From DHVE2 group archaeon (GTDB lineage: Archaea; Thermoplasmatota; Thermoplasmata; Thermoplasmatales; Aciduliprofundaceae), in NCBI GenBank assembly GCA_027023265.1, contig JALVVV010000037.1, forward strand, positions 1 through 35,317: a stretch of DNA of 35,317 nucleotides, in the 5' to 3' direction. Of this stretch, positions 1 to 8,642 are shown piece after piece. Numbering within the stretch: the first letter of the stretch is position 1; each line of letters opens with the position of its first letter. Position numbers and translations under genes: made by a program. Below the pieces are notes generated by a model. The model saw only the letters and a program-made list of their open reading frames with translations, searched no databases and was not told the DNA's origin.

Positions 1-72
1 CTCGCTCCTGCGCTTGTAATAATCCATGTCCGGCTCTGCCTCAAAAAGTGCACGCAACTCCTCAGATGTCAT
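1..72 (-). CDS. 5' end of an unrecognised gene (partial)
   Basis: The first 24 codons of a minus-strand gene lie at the window edge; the rest is outside. The ATG at 72 has a strong ribosome site, GGAGGTGG at 79-86, with six bases between it and the start. The visible residues begin MTSEELRALFEAEPDMDYYK, an acidic, probably helical start that I do not recognise. The stop of a 36-codon ORF overlaps its first codons, so it probably belongs to a small operon with the two ORFs upstream (62-363). No function can be assigned from so short a piece. Confidence 0.6.
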   Translation of the reverse strand, partial: MTSEELRALFEAEPDMDYYKRRSE

Positions 73-172
73 TGCTTTCCACCTCCGTATTTAAATTTTC
101 CGCCGAAATATTAGGCAGTTCTCTGAGTAACCGCACATGCAGCAACGGGGGCCAGTACGCCAGCATGATCAT
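62..172 (-). CDS. Possible 36-aa ORF between two small genes
   Basis: This short ORF starts MIMLAYWPPLLHVRLL and ends in ...VESNDI. Its ATG at 172 overlaps the stop of the 64-codon ORF upstream in an ATGA arrangement, and its own TGA (64-62) lies 11 bases inside the next gene. That head-to-tail overlap is typical of translationally coupled archaeal genes. The product is hydrophobic at the N-terminus and polar at the C-terminus. It may be a real small protein or a chance ORF bridging its neighbours. No family is recognised. Confidence 0.3.
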   Translation of the reverse strand: MIMLAYWPPLLHVRLLRELPNISAENLNTEVESNDI

Positions 173-363
173 AGCTCTCCCTCCAGAGCTGCTAAAACAA
201 CGGTTGGGGATGGTTCTCCGCTGTAACCCTCTTCTCTCAAAAGGTGATATATTTCCTTGGCTCGTTCTTCTCTTACTTCTTCAGGTACACCCCACTGGGC
301 CAAGATTTGAACAACCCTCTTTAATTCCCTCCTGGCCCGCTTTCCTTTGGTTTTAAGATACAA
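169..363 (-). CDS. Hypothetical 64-aa basic/helical protein
   Basis: The N-terminal third is very basic (MYLKTKGKRARRELKR) and is followed by amphipathic helical segments and an acidic C-terminus (LAALEGEL). No family is recognised; the size and charge pattern would suit a small DNA-binding or antitoxin-like protein, but this is a guess. No ATG is available: the first possible start is TTG at 363, with an in-frame stop upstream. A TATA-like stretch at 386-399 lies about 28 bases upstream, which would suit a leaderless TTG start. The stop overlaps the next ORF (ATGA at 172-169). Confidence 0.45.
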   Translation of the reverse strand: MYLKTKGKRARRELKRVVQILAQWGVPEEVREERAKEIYHLLREEGYSGEPSPTVVLAALEGEL

Positions 364-385
364 AATGTAATTTTTTATAGATAAC

Positions 386-422
386 GCATATATTTCGGTT
401 TAGAATCCTGCACATTTATTTA
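386..422. promoter_or_regulatory. Divergent promoter region
   Basis: The gap between the small minus-strand operon and the MFS gene holds TATA-like sequences. GCATATATTTC at 388-398 could serve either direction, and CATTTATTTA at 413-422 could serve the MFS gene. The assignment rests on sequence resemblance and spacing only. Confidence 0.35.
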
Positions 423-459
423 CAACATGCTCTTTAACCAAAAAAGCAAGTGATTTAGC

Positions 460-1905
460 ATGGAGGATAACTACGACCTTAAATACGCGAAAAAGACAGC
501 TGCAATTTTCGTATTTCTTCCCCTTATTGTCATGTACACGGAAGCAGTGCTCATTCCGTCTCTACCAACAATTCAGAGGGATTTCAACATAAGTCCCAGT
601 GACGCAAGCTGGATATTATCAATATACCTTTTAGTAGGCACCGTAAGCGTGGCAATTATGGGTAAACTCGGGGACATGTTCGGTAAAAAGAAGATGTTTC
701 TAATTGCCCTTATATTCTACACCCTGGGAGTAACTTTAAATGGCTTTGCTCAAACATATCGGTGGCTCCTGTTTTTCAGGGCGTTGCAGGGGATAGGCAT
801 GGCAATATTTCCCCTCGGCTTTTCATTAGTCAGAGAAGAATTTCCGCCAAAAATGGTACCCCAAGTTCAGGGTCTTATAAGTGCAATGTTCGCAGTGGGC
901 ATGGTAATTGCTTTGCCACTTGGGGCGTATATATCGCAAAATTATGGATGGCGATGGACATACCATAGCGTTGCTCCCTTCACTTTCTTAATGCTCATAA
1001 TCTCATATCTGATTATAAGAGAGAGCAGGTACATAACCCCAACAAAATTTGACTGGAAAGGCGCGCTCGCACTCATTTTCTTCGTCGTTCCCGCATTAGT
1101 GGCAGTAACACGCGCCCCCTCTGTGGGCTGGTTCAAAGGGCAAACACTTCTTCTTTTTGGAGTATCTGCAATATCATTTATGGTACTGCTCTTAATTGAA
1201 AAGAAAGAGCCAAGCCCCCTTATACCTATAGATGTAATATCAAACAGAAACCCGATTATAGCTAATTTTGGGATAATGCTTGCAGCATTTGGAATGCAAA
1301 TGATGAGCCAGGCAAATACATATATCTTTCAGATGCCCGCCCCATATGGATTTGGGAAAACCGTGCTCGAGACAGGTTTGCTCATGACCCCCACGGCGAT
1401 TGTTATGCTCATAATAGCACCCATCGTAGGAAAACTCATGCCAAAAATTGGAGTGAAATTTTTTGCAGTATCAGGAGCAGGAATGGCATTTGTGGGACTC
1501 ATAGCCATGGCAGAATACGCCACCAGCTCATCACTCTGGGAGTTCGTGACAATGACCGTTTTTACAAGCGTGGGCATCGTTCTTATGAACGTATCCCTAA
1601 TTAACGTGCTCATATTCAGCGTTGAGCGCAGAAAAATGGGTGTTGCCACCGGTGCAAACAGCCTTTTCAGAAACTTCGGGGCCACGTGGGGTCCTGCCAT
1701 AGCTGGCACGGTTATGAACATGTACTATACAGTTATAAGACTGCCGCAACCTCCTTACTTTATGAAGATACCAAAAAACGAGGCATATACATACTTGTTT
1801 ACAGGCTCTGCAGTTGTTTTTTTGGGTCTTGCAATTCTCTCCATGCTAATATCAGAAGTTTTTAAAAACAAAAAAGTGAAAAATGGAAAAACAGTAAAAA
1901 GATAA
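460..1905 (+). CDS. MFS multidrug exporter, 14-TM DHA2 type
   Basis: A 481-residue integral membrane protein of the major facilitator superfamily. The first half carries the MFS signature loop between helices 2 and 3 (MGKLGDMFGKKKMF, about residues 67-80) and a motif-C-like glycine/proline helix (ALPLGAYISQNYGWRWTY). Length and the number of hydrophobic segments (about 14) fit the DHA2 drug:H+ antiporters (EmrB/QacA type) rather than 12-TM members. The tail is short and basic. The start ATG at 460 follows a weak AAGTGATTT ribosome site. The gene stands alone and converges on the phosphate operon. The substrate cannot be told; export of drugs, organic acids or lipids is possible. Confidence 0.85.
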   Translation: MEDNYDLKYAKKTAAIFVFLPLIVMYTEAVLIPSLPTIQRDFNISPSDASWILSIYLLVGTVSVAIMGKLGDMFGKKKMFLIALIFYTLGVTLNGFAQTYRWLLFFRALQGIGMAIFPLGFSLVREEFPPKMVPQVQGLISAMFAVGMVIALPLGAYISQNYGWRWTYHSVAPFTFLMLIISYLIIRESRYITPTKFDWKGALALIFFVVPALVAVTRAPSVGWFKGQTLLLFGVSAISFMVLLLIEKKEPSPLIPIDVISNRNPIIANFGIMLAAFGMQMMSQANTYIFQMPAPYGFGKTVLETGLLMTPTAIVMLIIAPIVGKLMPKIGVKFFAVSGAGMAFVGLIAMAEYATSSSLWEFVTMTVFTSVGIVLMNVSLINVLIFSVERRKMGVATGANSLFRNFGATWGPAIAGTVMNMYYTVIRLPQPPYFMKIPKNEAYTYLFTGSAVVFLGLAILSMLISEVFKNKKVKNGKTVKR

Positions 1906-1943
1906 CATTGCATCCATTTAGATAATTATAAACACTCACGCAT

Positions 1944-2594
1944 TTATTTTATTTCTATGCGCTCACCAGTAACCATGAAATGTATTTTTTCTGCCATTTT
2001 ACAGGCGTTATCTCCACATCGCTCCAGATACTTTGCAATCATTATGTAGTAGGAACACTGGGTTATATTGCGGGGATCTTCCATCATATACGTTATACAC
2101 TCTCTAAATATTGAGTATCTAATGCTATCCAGCTTATCGTCTCGCTCTTCAAAATCATTAAGGAGTGAAATGTTCTCAGTTTTGAATGCTGTTATGGCAT
2201 CTCTAACCATATCTGCCACACTGTTTGCCATGTATGGTATTTCCACCAGCTTTGCAATGTGCCCCTTTCCTTCAAGGGATTTAACCATACCCGCTATATC
2301 CTTTCCGTATCTCCCAATCCTGTACAGATAGGTAATCATCTTCAAAACCGCTGCAATTGTTCTAAGGTCCTTTGCCATCGGTTGGTAAATAGCAACCATT
2401 CTCAGAGCCTCCTCCTCTATGGATTCGTCCATATCTGCAAGACTGTCCTTCCGGGATATCACATTCTCCGCCATTTTCACATCTAAAGTTTTCAAAGATT
2501 CCACAGAATCCACCAGCATGGATAGCGCAAGCTCTGCCATCCTTTCCACTTCCGATTTCAGCTTATTCAAATCCTTCTCAAATCTCTCTTTCAT
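1944..2594 (-). CDS. phoU: PhoU phosphate-signalling protein
   Basis: About 216 residues, all helical, with the two PhoU repeats, each rich in heptad hydrophobics. Conserved-type segments include RKDSLADMDESIEEEALRM near residue 50 and DPRNITQCSYYIMIAKYLER followed by GDNACKMAEKI near the C-terminus, the PhoU metal-binding E/D...ER..D..N pattern. PhoU proteins bind the PstB transporter and restrain phosphate uptake. An in-frame GTG lies at 2603, but the ATG at 2594 is better placed behind AGGTGA. It is the last gene of pstS-pstC-pstA-pstB-phoU, directly after pstB. Confidence 0.9.
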   Translation of the reverse strand: MKERFEKDLNKLKSEVERMAELALSMLVDSVESLKTLDVKMAENVISRKDSLADMDESIEEEALRMVAIYQPMAKDLRTIAAVLKMITYLYRIGRYGKDIAGMVKSLEGKGHIAKLVEIPYMANSVADMVRDAITAFKTENISLLNDFEERDDKLDSIRYSIFRECITYMMEDPRNITQCSYYIMIAKYLERCGDNACKMAEKIHFMVTGERIEIK

Positions 2595-2603
2595 TTCAAT
2601 CAC

Positions 2604-3368
2604 CTAAACCAGTTTTCCGGTGAGGTATTTCTCAGTTAGCTTGGACCCGGGTGCTGTGAAAATTTTTCCAGTCTCTCCAGTCTCCACGAGCTCACCCAAA
2701 TAAATAAACGCAACATAATCGCTTACCCGCGCAGCCTGGGCGGGATTGTGTGTTACAAGTACAATCGTATAATCCTTCTTAAGCTCGAAAATCAAATCTT
2801 CAACTTTCTTGCTACCTACCGGGTCAATATTAGCTGTGGGTTCATCCATCATTATAACCTTTGGCTTCATTGCTATTACTCTTGCAATAACCAATCTCTG
2901 CCTCTGCCCTCCACTTAGCCCAGAGGGATAATCATTTAACCTGTGCTTTACTTCCTCCCAGAGCCCCGCCTTCTTTAACGCCCATTCTATTCTCCCTTCC
3001 AACTCCTCCGCACTCTTTACAAGCTTGTTCATTTTCAGGCCCAGAGCTATGTTGTCGTAAATACTAAGGTGCGGAAACGGGTTGGGATACTGAAACACCA
3101 TTCCTACTTCCCTGCGTACTTCTACCGAATCTATATCCCCCGCGTATATATCCCTTCCAAACAGACGCACCGAGCCGGTCACTCGCGCATTCTTGTTCAA
3201 ATCCAAAAGTCTGTTAAAGCTGCGCAACATGGTAGATTTGCCGCAACCTGACGGTCCCATAATCGCAAATACCGTTTTCTGAGGTATCTTTAGATTTATA
3301 CCCTTTATAACGTGGTTATTTCCATAGTATATATTCAAATTCTCAACTTCAATAGCATATTTGCTCAC
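2604..3368 (-). CDS. pstB: Phosphate ABC transporter ATPase PstB
   Basis: The 254-residue cytoplasmic ATPase that drives phosphate import. Walker [10 protein letters not shown] lies near residue 38, the ABC signature LSGGQRQRL in the middle, and Walker [14 protein letters not shown] follows. The Q-loop [15 protein letters not shown] with its NPF is typical of PstB rather than other ABC ATPases. Translation starts at GTG (3368), four bases overlapping the pstA stop, behind a strong GGAGGTGA at 3373-3380. Length is as expected. It pairs with PstC and PstA encoded immediately upstream. Confidence 0.95.
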   Translation of the reverse strand: MSKYAIEVENLNIYYGNNHVIKGINLKIPQKTVFAIMGPSGCGKSTMLRSFNRLLDLNKNARVTGSVRLFGRDIYAGDIDSVEVRREVGMVFQYPNPFPHLSIYDNIALGLKMNKLVKSAEELEGRIEWALKKAGLWEEVKHRLNDYPSGLSGGQRQRLVIARVIAMKPKVIMMDEPTANIDPVGSKKVEDLIFELKKDYTIVLVTHNPAQAARVSDYVAFIYLGELVETGETGKIFTAPGSKLTEKYLTGKLV

Positions 3369-4198
3369 AGTCTCACCTCCTTTATGCTCAACCTAAGAGG
3401 AATAAATGCTGCCAGAAATATCAACAAAAGAACTAAAGAGGCTCCCCATGCCATGGCGTGATCGGCGGGACTGGGACTCTGAACAAGGGTGTATATGAGG
3501 AGTGGAATCGCACCAACCGGCTGAGTCAAACTATCTGGATATGTCTGGTAAAGGCCCCCTGCGGTAAAAAGTAAGGGAGCTGTTTCCCCGGCCACCTTCG
3601 CAACGGATATGAGCAAACCAGTCAATATACCTCTCTTTGCAATCGGAGCTATTATCAAAAAAACAGTTTTCACTTTCGGAACACCTATGCTAAACGCTGC
3701 CTCCCTGAAAGTGAAAGGAATCTGGCTCATGGCCTCTTTTGTATACACGGCCACATAAGGCATTAGAATTATCGCCAGCGCAAAAGCACCGGCGATTGCA
3801 GAATAAGTACCCATGGGTAAAACAAGAATCTGGGTAACAAATAATCCAACCAGTATTGTGGGAAATTCCTGGGTTATTTCCAAAAGTGCCGTGGTGGCCT
3901 TGCCTATTACACTATGCGGGTACTCATACGCATAAACTCCAACTGCAAAGGCAATGGGAATACCTATCAGAGACGCAAAAAATGCAAGAATGATTGTGCC
4001 CAGTATGGCAGGGCCTATCCCCCCCTCATCAAGCGTGCCCGTGATAAATACAGGTCCGGTGCTAACAAGGGTACCTATTCCATCTGCAAATACGGTAAAT
4101 ATGATGTGAAACAGGGGAAATATCATAAGGAAAGACAAGATGCATATCACCCCTAAAAAAGAATACTCCTTAATCCTGCGCATATCAAATTGATACAT
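3365..4198 (-). CDS. pstA: Phosphate ABC transporter permease PstA
   Basis: A 277-residue membrane permease with six predicted helices. The cytoplasmic coupling loop [19 protein letters not shown] is the EAA motif that contacts PstB. The ATG at 4198 ([12 protein letters not shown]) is chosen because it follows a near-perfect GGAGGTGG at 4206-4213; an in-frame start at 4231 would give 11 extra residues with no such site. The gene overlaps the end of pstC by 14 bases and the start of pstB by 4, so the transporter genes are translationally coupled. Confidence 0.93.
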   Translation of the reverse strand: MYQFDMRRIKEYSFLGVICILSFLMIFPLFHIIFTVFADGIGTLVSTGPVFITGTLDEGGIGPAILGTIILAFFASLIGIPIAFAVGVYAYEYPHSVIGKATTALLEITQEFPTILVGLFVTQILVLPMGTYSAIAGAFALAIILMPYVAVYTKEAMSQIPFTFREAAFSIGVPKVKTVFLIIAPIAKRGILTGLLISVAKVAGETAPLLFTAGGLYQTYPDSLTQPVGAIPLLIYTLVQSPSPADHAMAWGASLVLLLIFLAAFIPLRLSIKEVRL

Positions 4199-5123
4199 TC
4201 TTTTTCCACCTCCGGAGAACGTACATTCCAAGGAGAGTTATCACAAGACCCACCAAAAAAAGGAAAAGCCCTGCTGCGTACAGCACGGATGTCATATGTG
4301 TGTAAATAAAAGAGTTACCGTACTGTGTTGCAATCAATGAGGAAATAGTATATCCTGGTGAGAAAGGGTCTGCACTAACGTTAAACGCATTTCCAACAAC
4401 GAGACTAACCGCAACTGTCTCTCCAATGGCTCTGCCAAATCCAAGTATTGTTCCGGATATCATTGCTGGTTTTACATATCCAACTAATATTTTAGTGGCC
4501 TCGTATCGAGTTAAGCCAAGAGAATACGCTGCTTCCCTGTACGTGTGGGGTATGGTAGCATAGGCCTCCCGCACCACAGCGGAAACAAATGGGGTTATCA
4601 TTATTCCGAGCAAAACACCTGCTGAAAAAAAGCTGAAACCAGAAACAGGTTTCTGTGAAAAAATAGGTATAAAAGACAGGTAATCATAAACAGGCATCAT
4701 AACCCACTCTTTAAGGAAAGGCACAAGAAAAAAAGCACCCCATATTCCGTAAATAATGGTGGGAAGCCCCGCCATAATATCGGAGGTTATTTCCAGAATA
4801 CCCCTTAGCCTCTTGGGAGCGTAATCTACAACAAAAATAGAATAGGATATTGAAAGAGGAAGAGCCACCAGAAGAGCTATGATAGATGTGTAAAGACTTC
4901 CCCATATGGCTGCAAGTATGCCGTAATACTCCTTATCAGGACATTCAGATGCGTTCCACACATTGGTAAAATAAACGTTCCACCCCTCCCTCTGAAAGGC
5001 GGGAATGGAATTGGTCACGTAAACTACAAGCATCCAAGTAAATAAAAGAAAAACAAACAACACTGCAGGATAAGTAAGGAAATCAAATCTGTCGAATTTT
5101 GCAAATTTTTTCAGGGTTCTCAT
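4185..5123 (-). CDS. pstC: Phosphate ABC transporter permease PstC
   Basis: A 312-residue permease, first membrane subunit of the Pst importer. Six main hydrophobic segments are seen, with the EAA coupling loop ATIPHTYREAAYSLGLTR and the following GRAIGETVAVSLVVGN that is characteristic of PstC/PstA proteins. A large external loop follows the first helix (FQREGWNVYFTNVWN). The ATG at 5123 (MRTLKKFAKF) is preferred over an in-frame start at 5156 because it follows GAGGTGA. It lies directly downstream of pstS with about 20 bases between. Confidence 0.93.
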   Translation of the reverse strand: MRTLKKFAKFDRFDFLTYPAVLFVFLLFTWMLVVYVTNSIPAFQREGWNVYFTNVWNASECPDKEYYGILAAIWGSLYTSIIALLVALPLSISYSIFVVDYAPKRLRGILEITSDIMAGLPTIIYGIWGAFFLVPFLKEWVMMPVYDYLSFIPIFSQKPVSGFSFFSAGVLLGIMITPFVSAVVREAYATIPHTYREAAYSLGLTRYEATKILVGYVKPAMISGTILGFGRAIGETVAVSLVVGNAFNVSADPFSPGYTISSLIATQYGNSFIYTHMTSVLYAAGLFLFLVGLVITLLGMYVLRRWKKNVSI

Positions 5124-5142
5124 GGATTCACCTCTAAATAAA

Positions 5143-6246
5143 TCACGGCACCTCAATCTGGGATGCCGCTTTGAGACCTATTTCAGCAACGTTGCGAGGC
5201 AATCCCACATACCCAGGTGTCAGATTCTCCGGCTTCTGTCCATCAGTGAGAATCCACTTCAGAAATTCCTTTATTGCTATTGCCTCCTCTTTTGTGTAGT
5301 GCTTTCCATTTATGTTTTTCCACACGAGAAGGTGAGTAAACGCCACTATTGGATATGACTCATTCCCCGGTGCGTTTAGAAGCTGGCTGATATTCTCTCT
5401 GTATCCCTCATTTGGAGGAGGTATGTCAGAACTCACCTTGGACACTGCAGCGCGTATTGTTTTTTCCGTTGGTTCCACAAAATTTCCATCCCTGTTTTCC
5501 AGGGCTGCTGTTGATAATTTTTCGTTAATCGCATAGGATAACTCGGTATAGCATATACTGTATTTTGTCTGCTTTAAAATAGCAACCACACCCGGATTTC
5601 CGTTACCTGCCAAACCCCTACCTATCTTGTCAGTAGGCCAGTTCACCGTTTTACCGCTACCAACCTCTTTTGCCCATGTTCTGTTTATTAGGCTCAAGTA
5701 AGTCGTGAATATGTCCGTGGTGCCACTTGCATCACTTCTGTGAACAACTATTATCTTCTGATGTGGCAGGTGTATTCCTGGATTATCCCTCGCTATGCGA
5801 TAGTTGTCCCAGTACTCAATAGAACCTATAAATATTCCACCAAGGGTATCCTGACTCAAATTAAGATGTGATATCCCCGGAAGGTTGTAAGACACTACAA
5901 CCGCACCCACAATCTCAGGAAACTGGAAGGGTTGGTCACCAGTACTTATAAACCTATTCCAAACATCAAGGGTAACAGGAGGATCGCTTCTTCCTATCTG
6001 GGTCAAACCCTGAAGAAAAGTTTCCTGCCCGTGACCGGAACCACCACCTTCGTACTCTATTTTTACATCAGTATGATTTTTCTGATATTCTGTAATCCAT
6101 TTCTGTATTTGATACTGCGGAAAAGTTGCTCCCGTAGTTCTTATGGTAGTGGCTCCTGCACCATGCGGCCACATGAATATCGCTGCAATAAACACCACAA
6201 TTAGCAGAGCAAATGCAACTCTCGATACCTTCCATGATGTTCTCAT
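5143..6246 (-). CDS. pstS: Phosphate-binding protein PstS
   Basis: The 367-residue exported receptor that delivers phosphate to PstC/PstA. The N-terminus is a signal or anchor sequence (basic MRTSWKVSR, then a hydrophobic stretch to about residue 25). Phosphate-binding loops are TTGATFPQYQIQKW, GGGSGHGQETF and RSDASGTTDIFTTYL. The second departs from the usual GSGxG form only slightly. The ATG at 6246 follows GAGGTGA; a longer frame to 6345 has no ribosome site. It heads the pst operon and diverges from the AbrB-PhoU gene, so phosphate control probably acts in the 179-base gap between them. Confidence 0.93.
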   Translation of the reverse strand: MRTSWKVSRVAFALLIVVFIAAIFMWPHGAGATTIRTTGATFPQYQIQKWITEYQKNHTDVKIEYEGGGSGHGQETFLQGLTQIGRSDPPVTLDVWNRFISTGDQPFQFPEIVGAVVVSYNLPGISHLNLSQDTLGGIFIGSIEYWDNYRIARDNPGIHLPHQKIIVVHRSDASGTTDIFTTYLSLINRTWAKEVGSGKTVNWPTDKIGRGLAGNGNPGVVAILKQTKYSICYTELSYAINEKLSTAALENRDGNFVEPTEKTIRAAVSKVSSDIPPPNEGYRENISQLLNAPGNESYPIVAFTHLLVWKNINGKHYTKEEAIAIKEFLKWILTDGQKPENLTPGYVGLPRNVAEIGLKAASQIEVP

Positions 6247-6296
6247 GAGTTTCACCTCAACCTCGCAATTGACATCGTAAATATATATCTTTTCAA

Positions 6297-6318
6297 CATA
6301 AAATATATACGCACATAG
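6297..6318 (-). promoter_or_regulatory. Candidate pstS operon promoter (BRE/TATA)
   Basis: On the minus strand TGTGCGTATATATTTTATG reads as a B-recognition element plus TATA box about 55 bases before the pstS start. A second AT box (6279-6289) lies closer. The same TGTGCGTATAT core occurs before the large exported protein at 17930. Confidence 0.45.
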
Positions 6319-6328
6319 TAAAACAATA

Positions 6329-6342
6329 GAACTATATAGAAA
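6329..6342 (+). promoter_or_regulatory. Candidate promoter of the AbrB-PhoU gene
   Basis: GAACTATATAGAAA resembles an archaeal TATA box. It would give a leader of roughly 60 bases ending in the GAGGTG ribosome site before the ATG at 6426. An alternative AT box overlaps the pstS promoter at 6301-6310. Confidence 0.35.
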
Positions 6343-6425
6343 CATTTTTTGAGAGAGAAAACATTAAATTGTTATTGAGATTTGGCAAACAATGGAAAAA
6401 TTTGATTTGTTGTGAGGTGTTAATC

Positions 6426-7412
6426 ATGGAAATCAGAAAAGTACAGATGACAGGTGGCTCGTCATACGTGATTTCCCTTCCAAAAGAGTGGGTCAAAAAC
6501 ATGGGTATAAAAAAGAATGACTCACTTGGTGTGATAACACAGCCAGACGGGACTCTGTTAATAACCAACAATATTTCAGGTAAAAAAGAAGGAAAAATAA
6601 AGGAAATAAACATAGACAGCATAGACGATGCATATTTTCTCTTCAGGCTGCTGGTTGGCGCATACATATCTGGGTACTCCACAATACGGCTCACATCAAA
6701 TAAAGAAATTCCATTTTTTGTAAGGGCCGCCGTGAGAAAATTTACCAAGTTGGCAATAGGGCAGGAAGTTGTGGAGGAGAGGGACAATGTAATCGTAGTG
6801 AAAGACCTTATAGACCCTACGGAAATGCCATTCACAACCACAATCAAAAGAATGCACGTCATAGTTAAAGGAATGCACATGGATGCAATAAGGGCATTAG
6901 TGGACAAAGAATACAGTATAGTAAGGGATATTGTCAAAAGGGACGAGGATGTTGACAGACTGCACTGGCTCGTGATGAGACAGCAAAACATGGTGCTTAT
7001 GGACACTTTGCTTGCTAAGAAAATGGGGATTTCAATTAACATGGCTGTAACTTACGCCATGATTAGCAAGGTCATAGAGCGCATAGGGGACCACGCCGTT
7101 AGAATAGTAAAAAACATACCTAATGATGACCTGAAAAAAAATATTCAATCTCTGATAATAGAGGCAAGCAATATGTCTATGAGCATCTTTAACAAAAGCA
7201 TACAAGCACTGTTTGAAGAGGACATAAAAAGCGCAAACGATACCATTGAAATGGTGGCCAAGCTTGAAGAAAAATGCAAAGAAATTAGCAGAGAGGTGCT
7301 AACTGAAAACAGCGAGATATCCTTGCATGTAGGATACATCGCGGATAGCATACGGAGAACAGGAGATTACTGTGCTGACCTTTCAGAATACGTTATCAAT
7401 CACCTGATATGA
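6426..7412 (+). CDS. AbrB-PhoU fusion, phosphate uptake regulator
   Basis: A 328-residue protein joining an N-terminal AbrB/SpoVT/MazE-like DNA-binding swap-hairpin (MEIRKVQMTGGSSYVISLPK and onward, residues 1 to about 47) to a C-terminal helical PhoU region with two repeats (from about residue 115; IERIGDHAVRIVKNI and SIRRTGDYCADLSEYVI are the metal-binding ends). This architecture is a known archaeal family annotated as phosphate uptake regulator. The ATG at 6426 follows GAGGTG and is preferred over an in-frame start at 6369. It is transcribed divergently from pstS, so it probably binds the shared intergenic region; that is inference. Confidence 0.88.
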   Translation: MEIRKVQMTGGSSYVISLPKEWVKNMGIKKNDSLGVITQPDGTLLITNNISGKKEGKIKEINIDSIDDAYFLFRLLVGAYISGYSTIRLTSNKEIPFFVRAAVRKFTKLAIGQEVVEERDNVIVVKDLIDPTEMPFTTTIKRMHVIVKGMHMDAIRALVDKEYSIVRDIVKRDEDVDRLHWLVMRQQNMVLMDTLLAKKMGISINMAVTYAMISKVIERIGDHAVRIVKNIPNDDLKKNIQSLIIEASNMSMSIFNKSIQALFEEDIKSANDTIEMVAKLEEKCKEISREVLTENSEISLHVGYIADSIRRTGDYCADLSEYVINHLI

Positions 7413-7449
7413 CACTTTATACAATAAATGCAAAAATCAAAAAAAAGAT

Positions 7450-8091
7450 TTAGAGAGACTTGTGGCAGAGCCACCAGTCGTAGCACTCAATCTCGCCCTT
7501 CTTCTTTCTCTCTTCTCTGTCCTTTATTGCGTCCACGCTTCCAGCAGGGGGCACGATGACACGGTCCTTGATTAATTCGTTATCAGGCCACTTATGCGGC
7601 ATAGCAACTCCGTTTGCATCGCTTACCTGCAGACCCCTCACAGCGCGCAGAATTTCATCCCAATCTCTGCCAAGCTCAGCTGGATAATACACGATTGCCC
7701 TAATGGTGCCCTTGGGATCGACTATGAACACTGCCCTGGCAGTTTGCGTGGAACCAGTGGGAATCATGCCAAGCATCTCTGCAAGGTCTCCGCGGTCGTC
7801 CGCTATCACTGGGAACTGTATCTCCTCGTTGAGATTGTCCTTAATCCATTCCATCCATTTCAGATGCGAGAAGACCTGGTCCACGCTCAGTCCGATCACT
7901 TCAACACCCAGCTCTTTGAACTTTTCCAGTCTTTTCTGCATAGCATAGAACTCCGTCGTGCACACTGGCGTGAAATCCGCCGGATGCGAGAACAGCACGA
8001 ACCACTTGCCCGCAAATTGATCGGGCAACTTCATTTTTCCATGCGTCGTATTTACTTCCACTTCCGGAAACTTTTCTCCTATTACTACCAT
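7450..8091 (-). CDS. Peroxiredoxin (Prx6-type, archaeal)
   Basis: A 213-residue thiol peroxidase that reduces hydrogen peroxide and organic peroxides. The peroxidatic cysteine is Cys44 in [13 protein letters not shown]. Two further cysteines near the C-terminus, Cys203 and Cys209 ([15 protein letters not shown]), match the arrangement of the archaeal Aeropyrum/Pyrococcus enzymes, in which one is the resolving residue. The ATG follows GGAGGTGA. It is the last gene of the nine-gene oxygen-defence run, 36 bases after the HdeD-like gene. Length is normal for the family. Confidence 0.93.
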   Translation of the reverse strand: MVVIGEKFPEVEVNTTHGKMKLPDQFAGKWFVLFSHPADFTPVCTTEFYAMQKRLEKFKELGVEVIGLSVDQVFSHLKWMEWIKDNLNEEIQFPVIADDRGDLAEMLGMIPTGSTQTARAVFIVDPKGTIRAIVYYPAELGRDWDEILRAVRGLQVSDANGVAMPHKWPDNELIKDRVIVPPAGSVDAIKDREERKKKGEIECYDWWLCHKSL

Positions 8092-8127
8092 TTTTTCACC
8101 TCCTTTTTTCTAATTCTATTTTATTTT

Positions 8128-8637
8128 TTATTGCTTCCCGTAAGCGCTTAGCACGAGGAGCATTATTCCATCTAAGAACAGTTCTATTGCCACGAACAGG
8201 CCTATTATCCATGTGGAATTGCTTGGCCATCCTGCAAACACCAGGACACCCAGTATGAAAGACAATATGCCAGTAACCAGGGGAGACCACCAGCCACTGT
8301 ACTCTGACTTGACGGCAAATGCAAACACAGATTTGATGATTCCCATAAGTATAAACCACGAGCCCAGAATAAATGTCATTGTCGATAGAGACTCAGCTGG
8401 ATACACTATCATCAATATGCCCACTATCAAAAGCAATATCCCTAGTAAATAGTTTAACCAGCCACCTTTGAACCCTGCTATGAAGAACATTATCCCGCCC
8501 AATATTAGCAGCGCTGCCAGCATCACCAGTATCATGCCCGTGGCAAATTCCGGGATAATCATGCCTATAATGCCCAAAATAAGAAGAAGAATTCCTCCTA
8601 TTTGGTAGCTCTTTTTATCTATATACACTGCTTCCAT
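8128..8637 (-). CDS. HdeD/DUF308-family membrane protein
   Basis: A 169-residue protein made almost wholly of six short hydrophobic segments arranged as three repeats (GGILLLILGIIGMIIPEFA, LLGILLLIVGILMIVYPAE, LVTGILSFILGVLVFAGWP), the pattern of the HdeD (DUF308) family. HdeD is linked to acid resistance in Escherichia coli, but the molecular role of the family is not known. The ATG at 8637 follows GGAGTGA; a GTG at 8646 is the alternative. It sits five bases after the superoxide reductase gene, so it is expressed with the redox genes. Whether it protects against acid, gases or oxidants here is unknown. Confidence 0.8.
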   Translation of the reverse strand: MEAVYIDKKSYQIGGILLLILGIIGMIIPEFATGMILVMLAALLILGGIMFFIAGFKGGWLNYLLGILLLIVGILMIVYPAESLSTMTFILGSWFILMGIIKSVFAFAVKSEYSGWWSPLVTGILSFILGVLVFAGWPSNSTWIIGLFVAIELFLDGIMLLVLSAYGKQ

Positions 8638-8642
8638 TATTT

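Noticed and set aside
6332-7042. 236-codon minus-strand frame opposite the AbrB-PhoU gene
   Set aside because: Serine- and threonine-rich composition typical of the antisense of a helical gene; the plus strand carries clear AbrB and PhoU motifs.
7413-7449. AAATC/GATTT stem as a terminator
   Set aside because: The stem is only five A/T-rich pairs; the gap is short and convergent, so a terminator is likely but cannot be placed.
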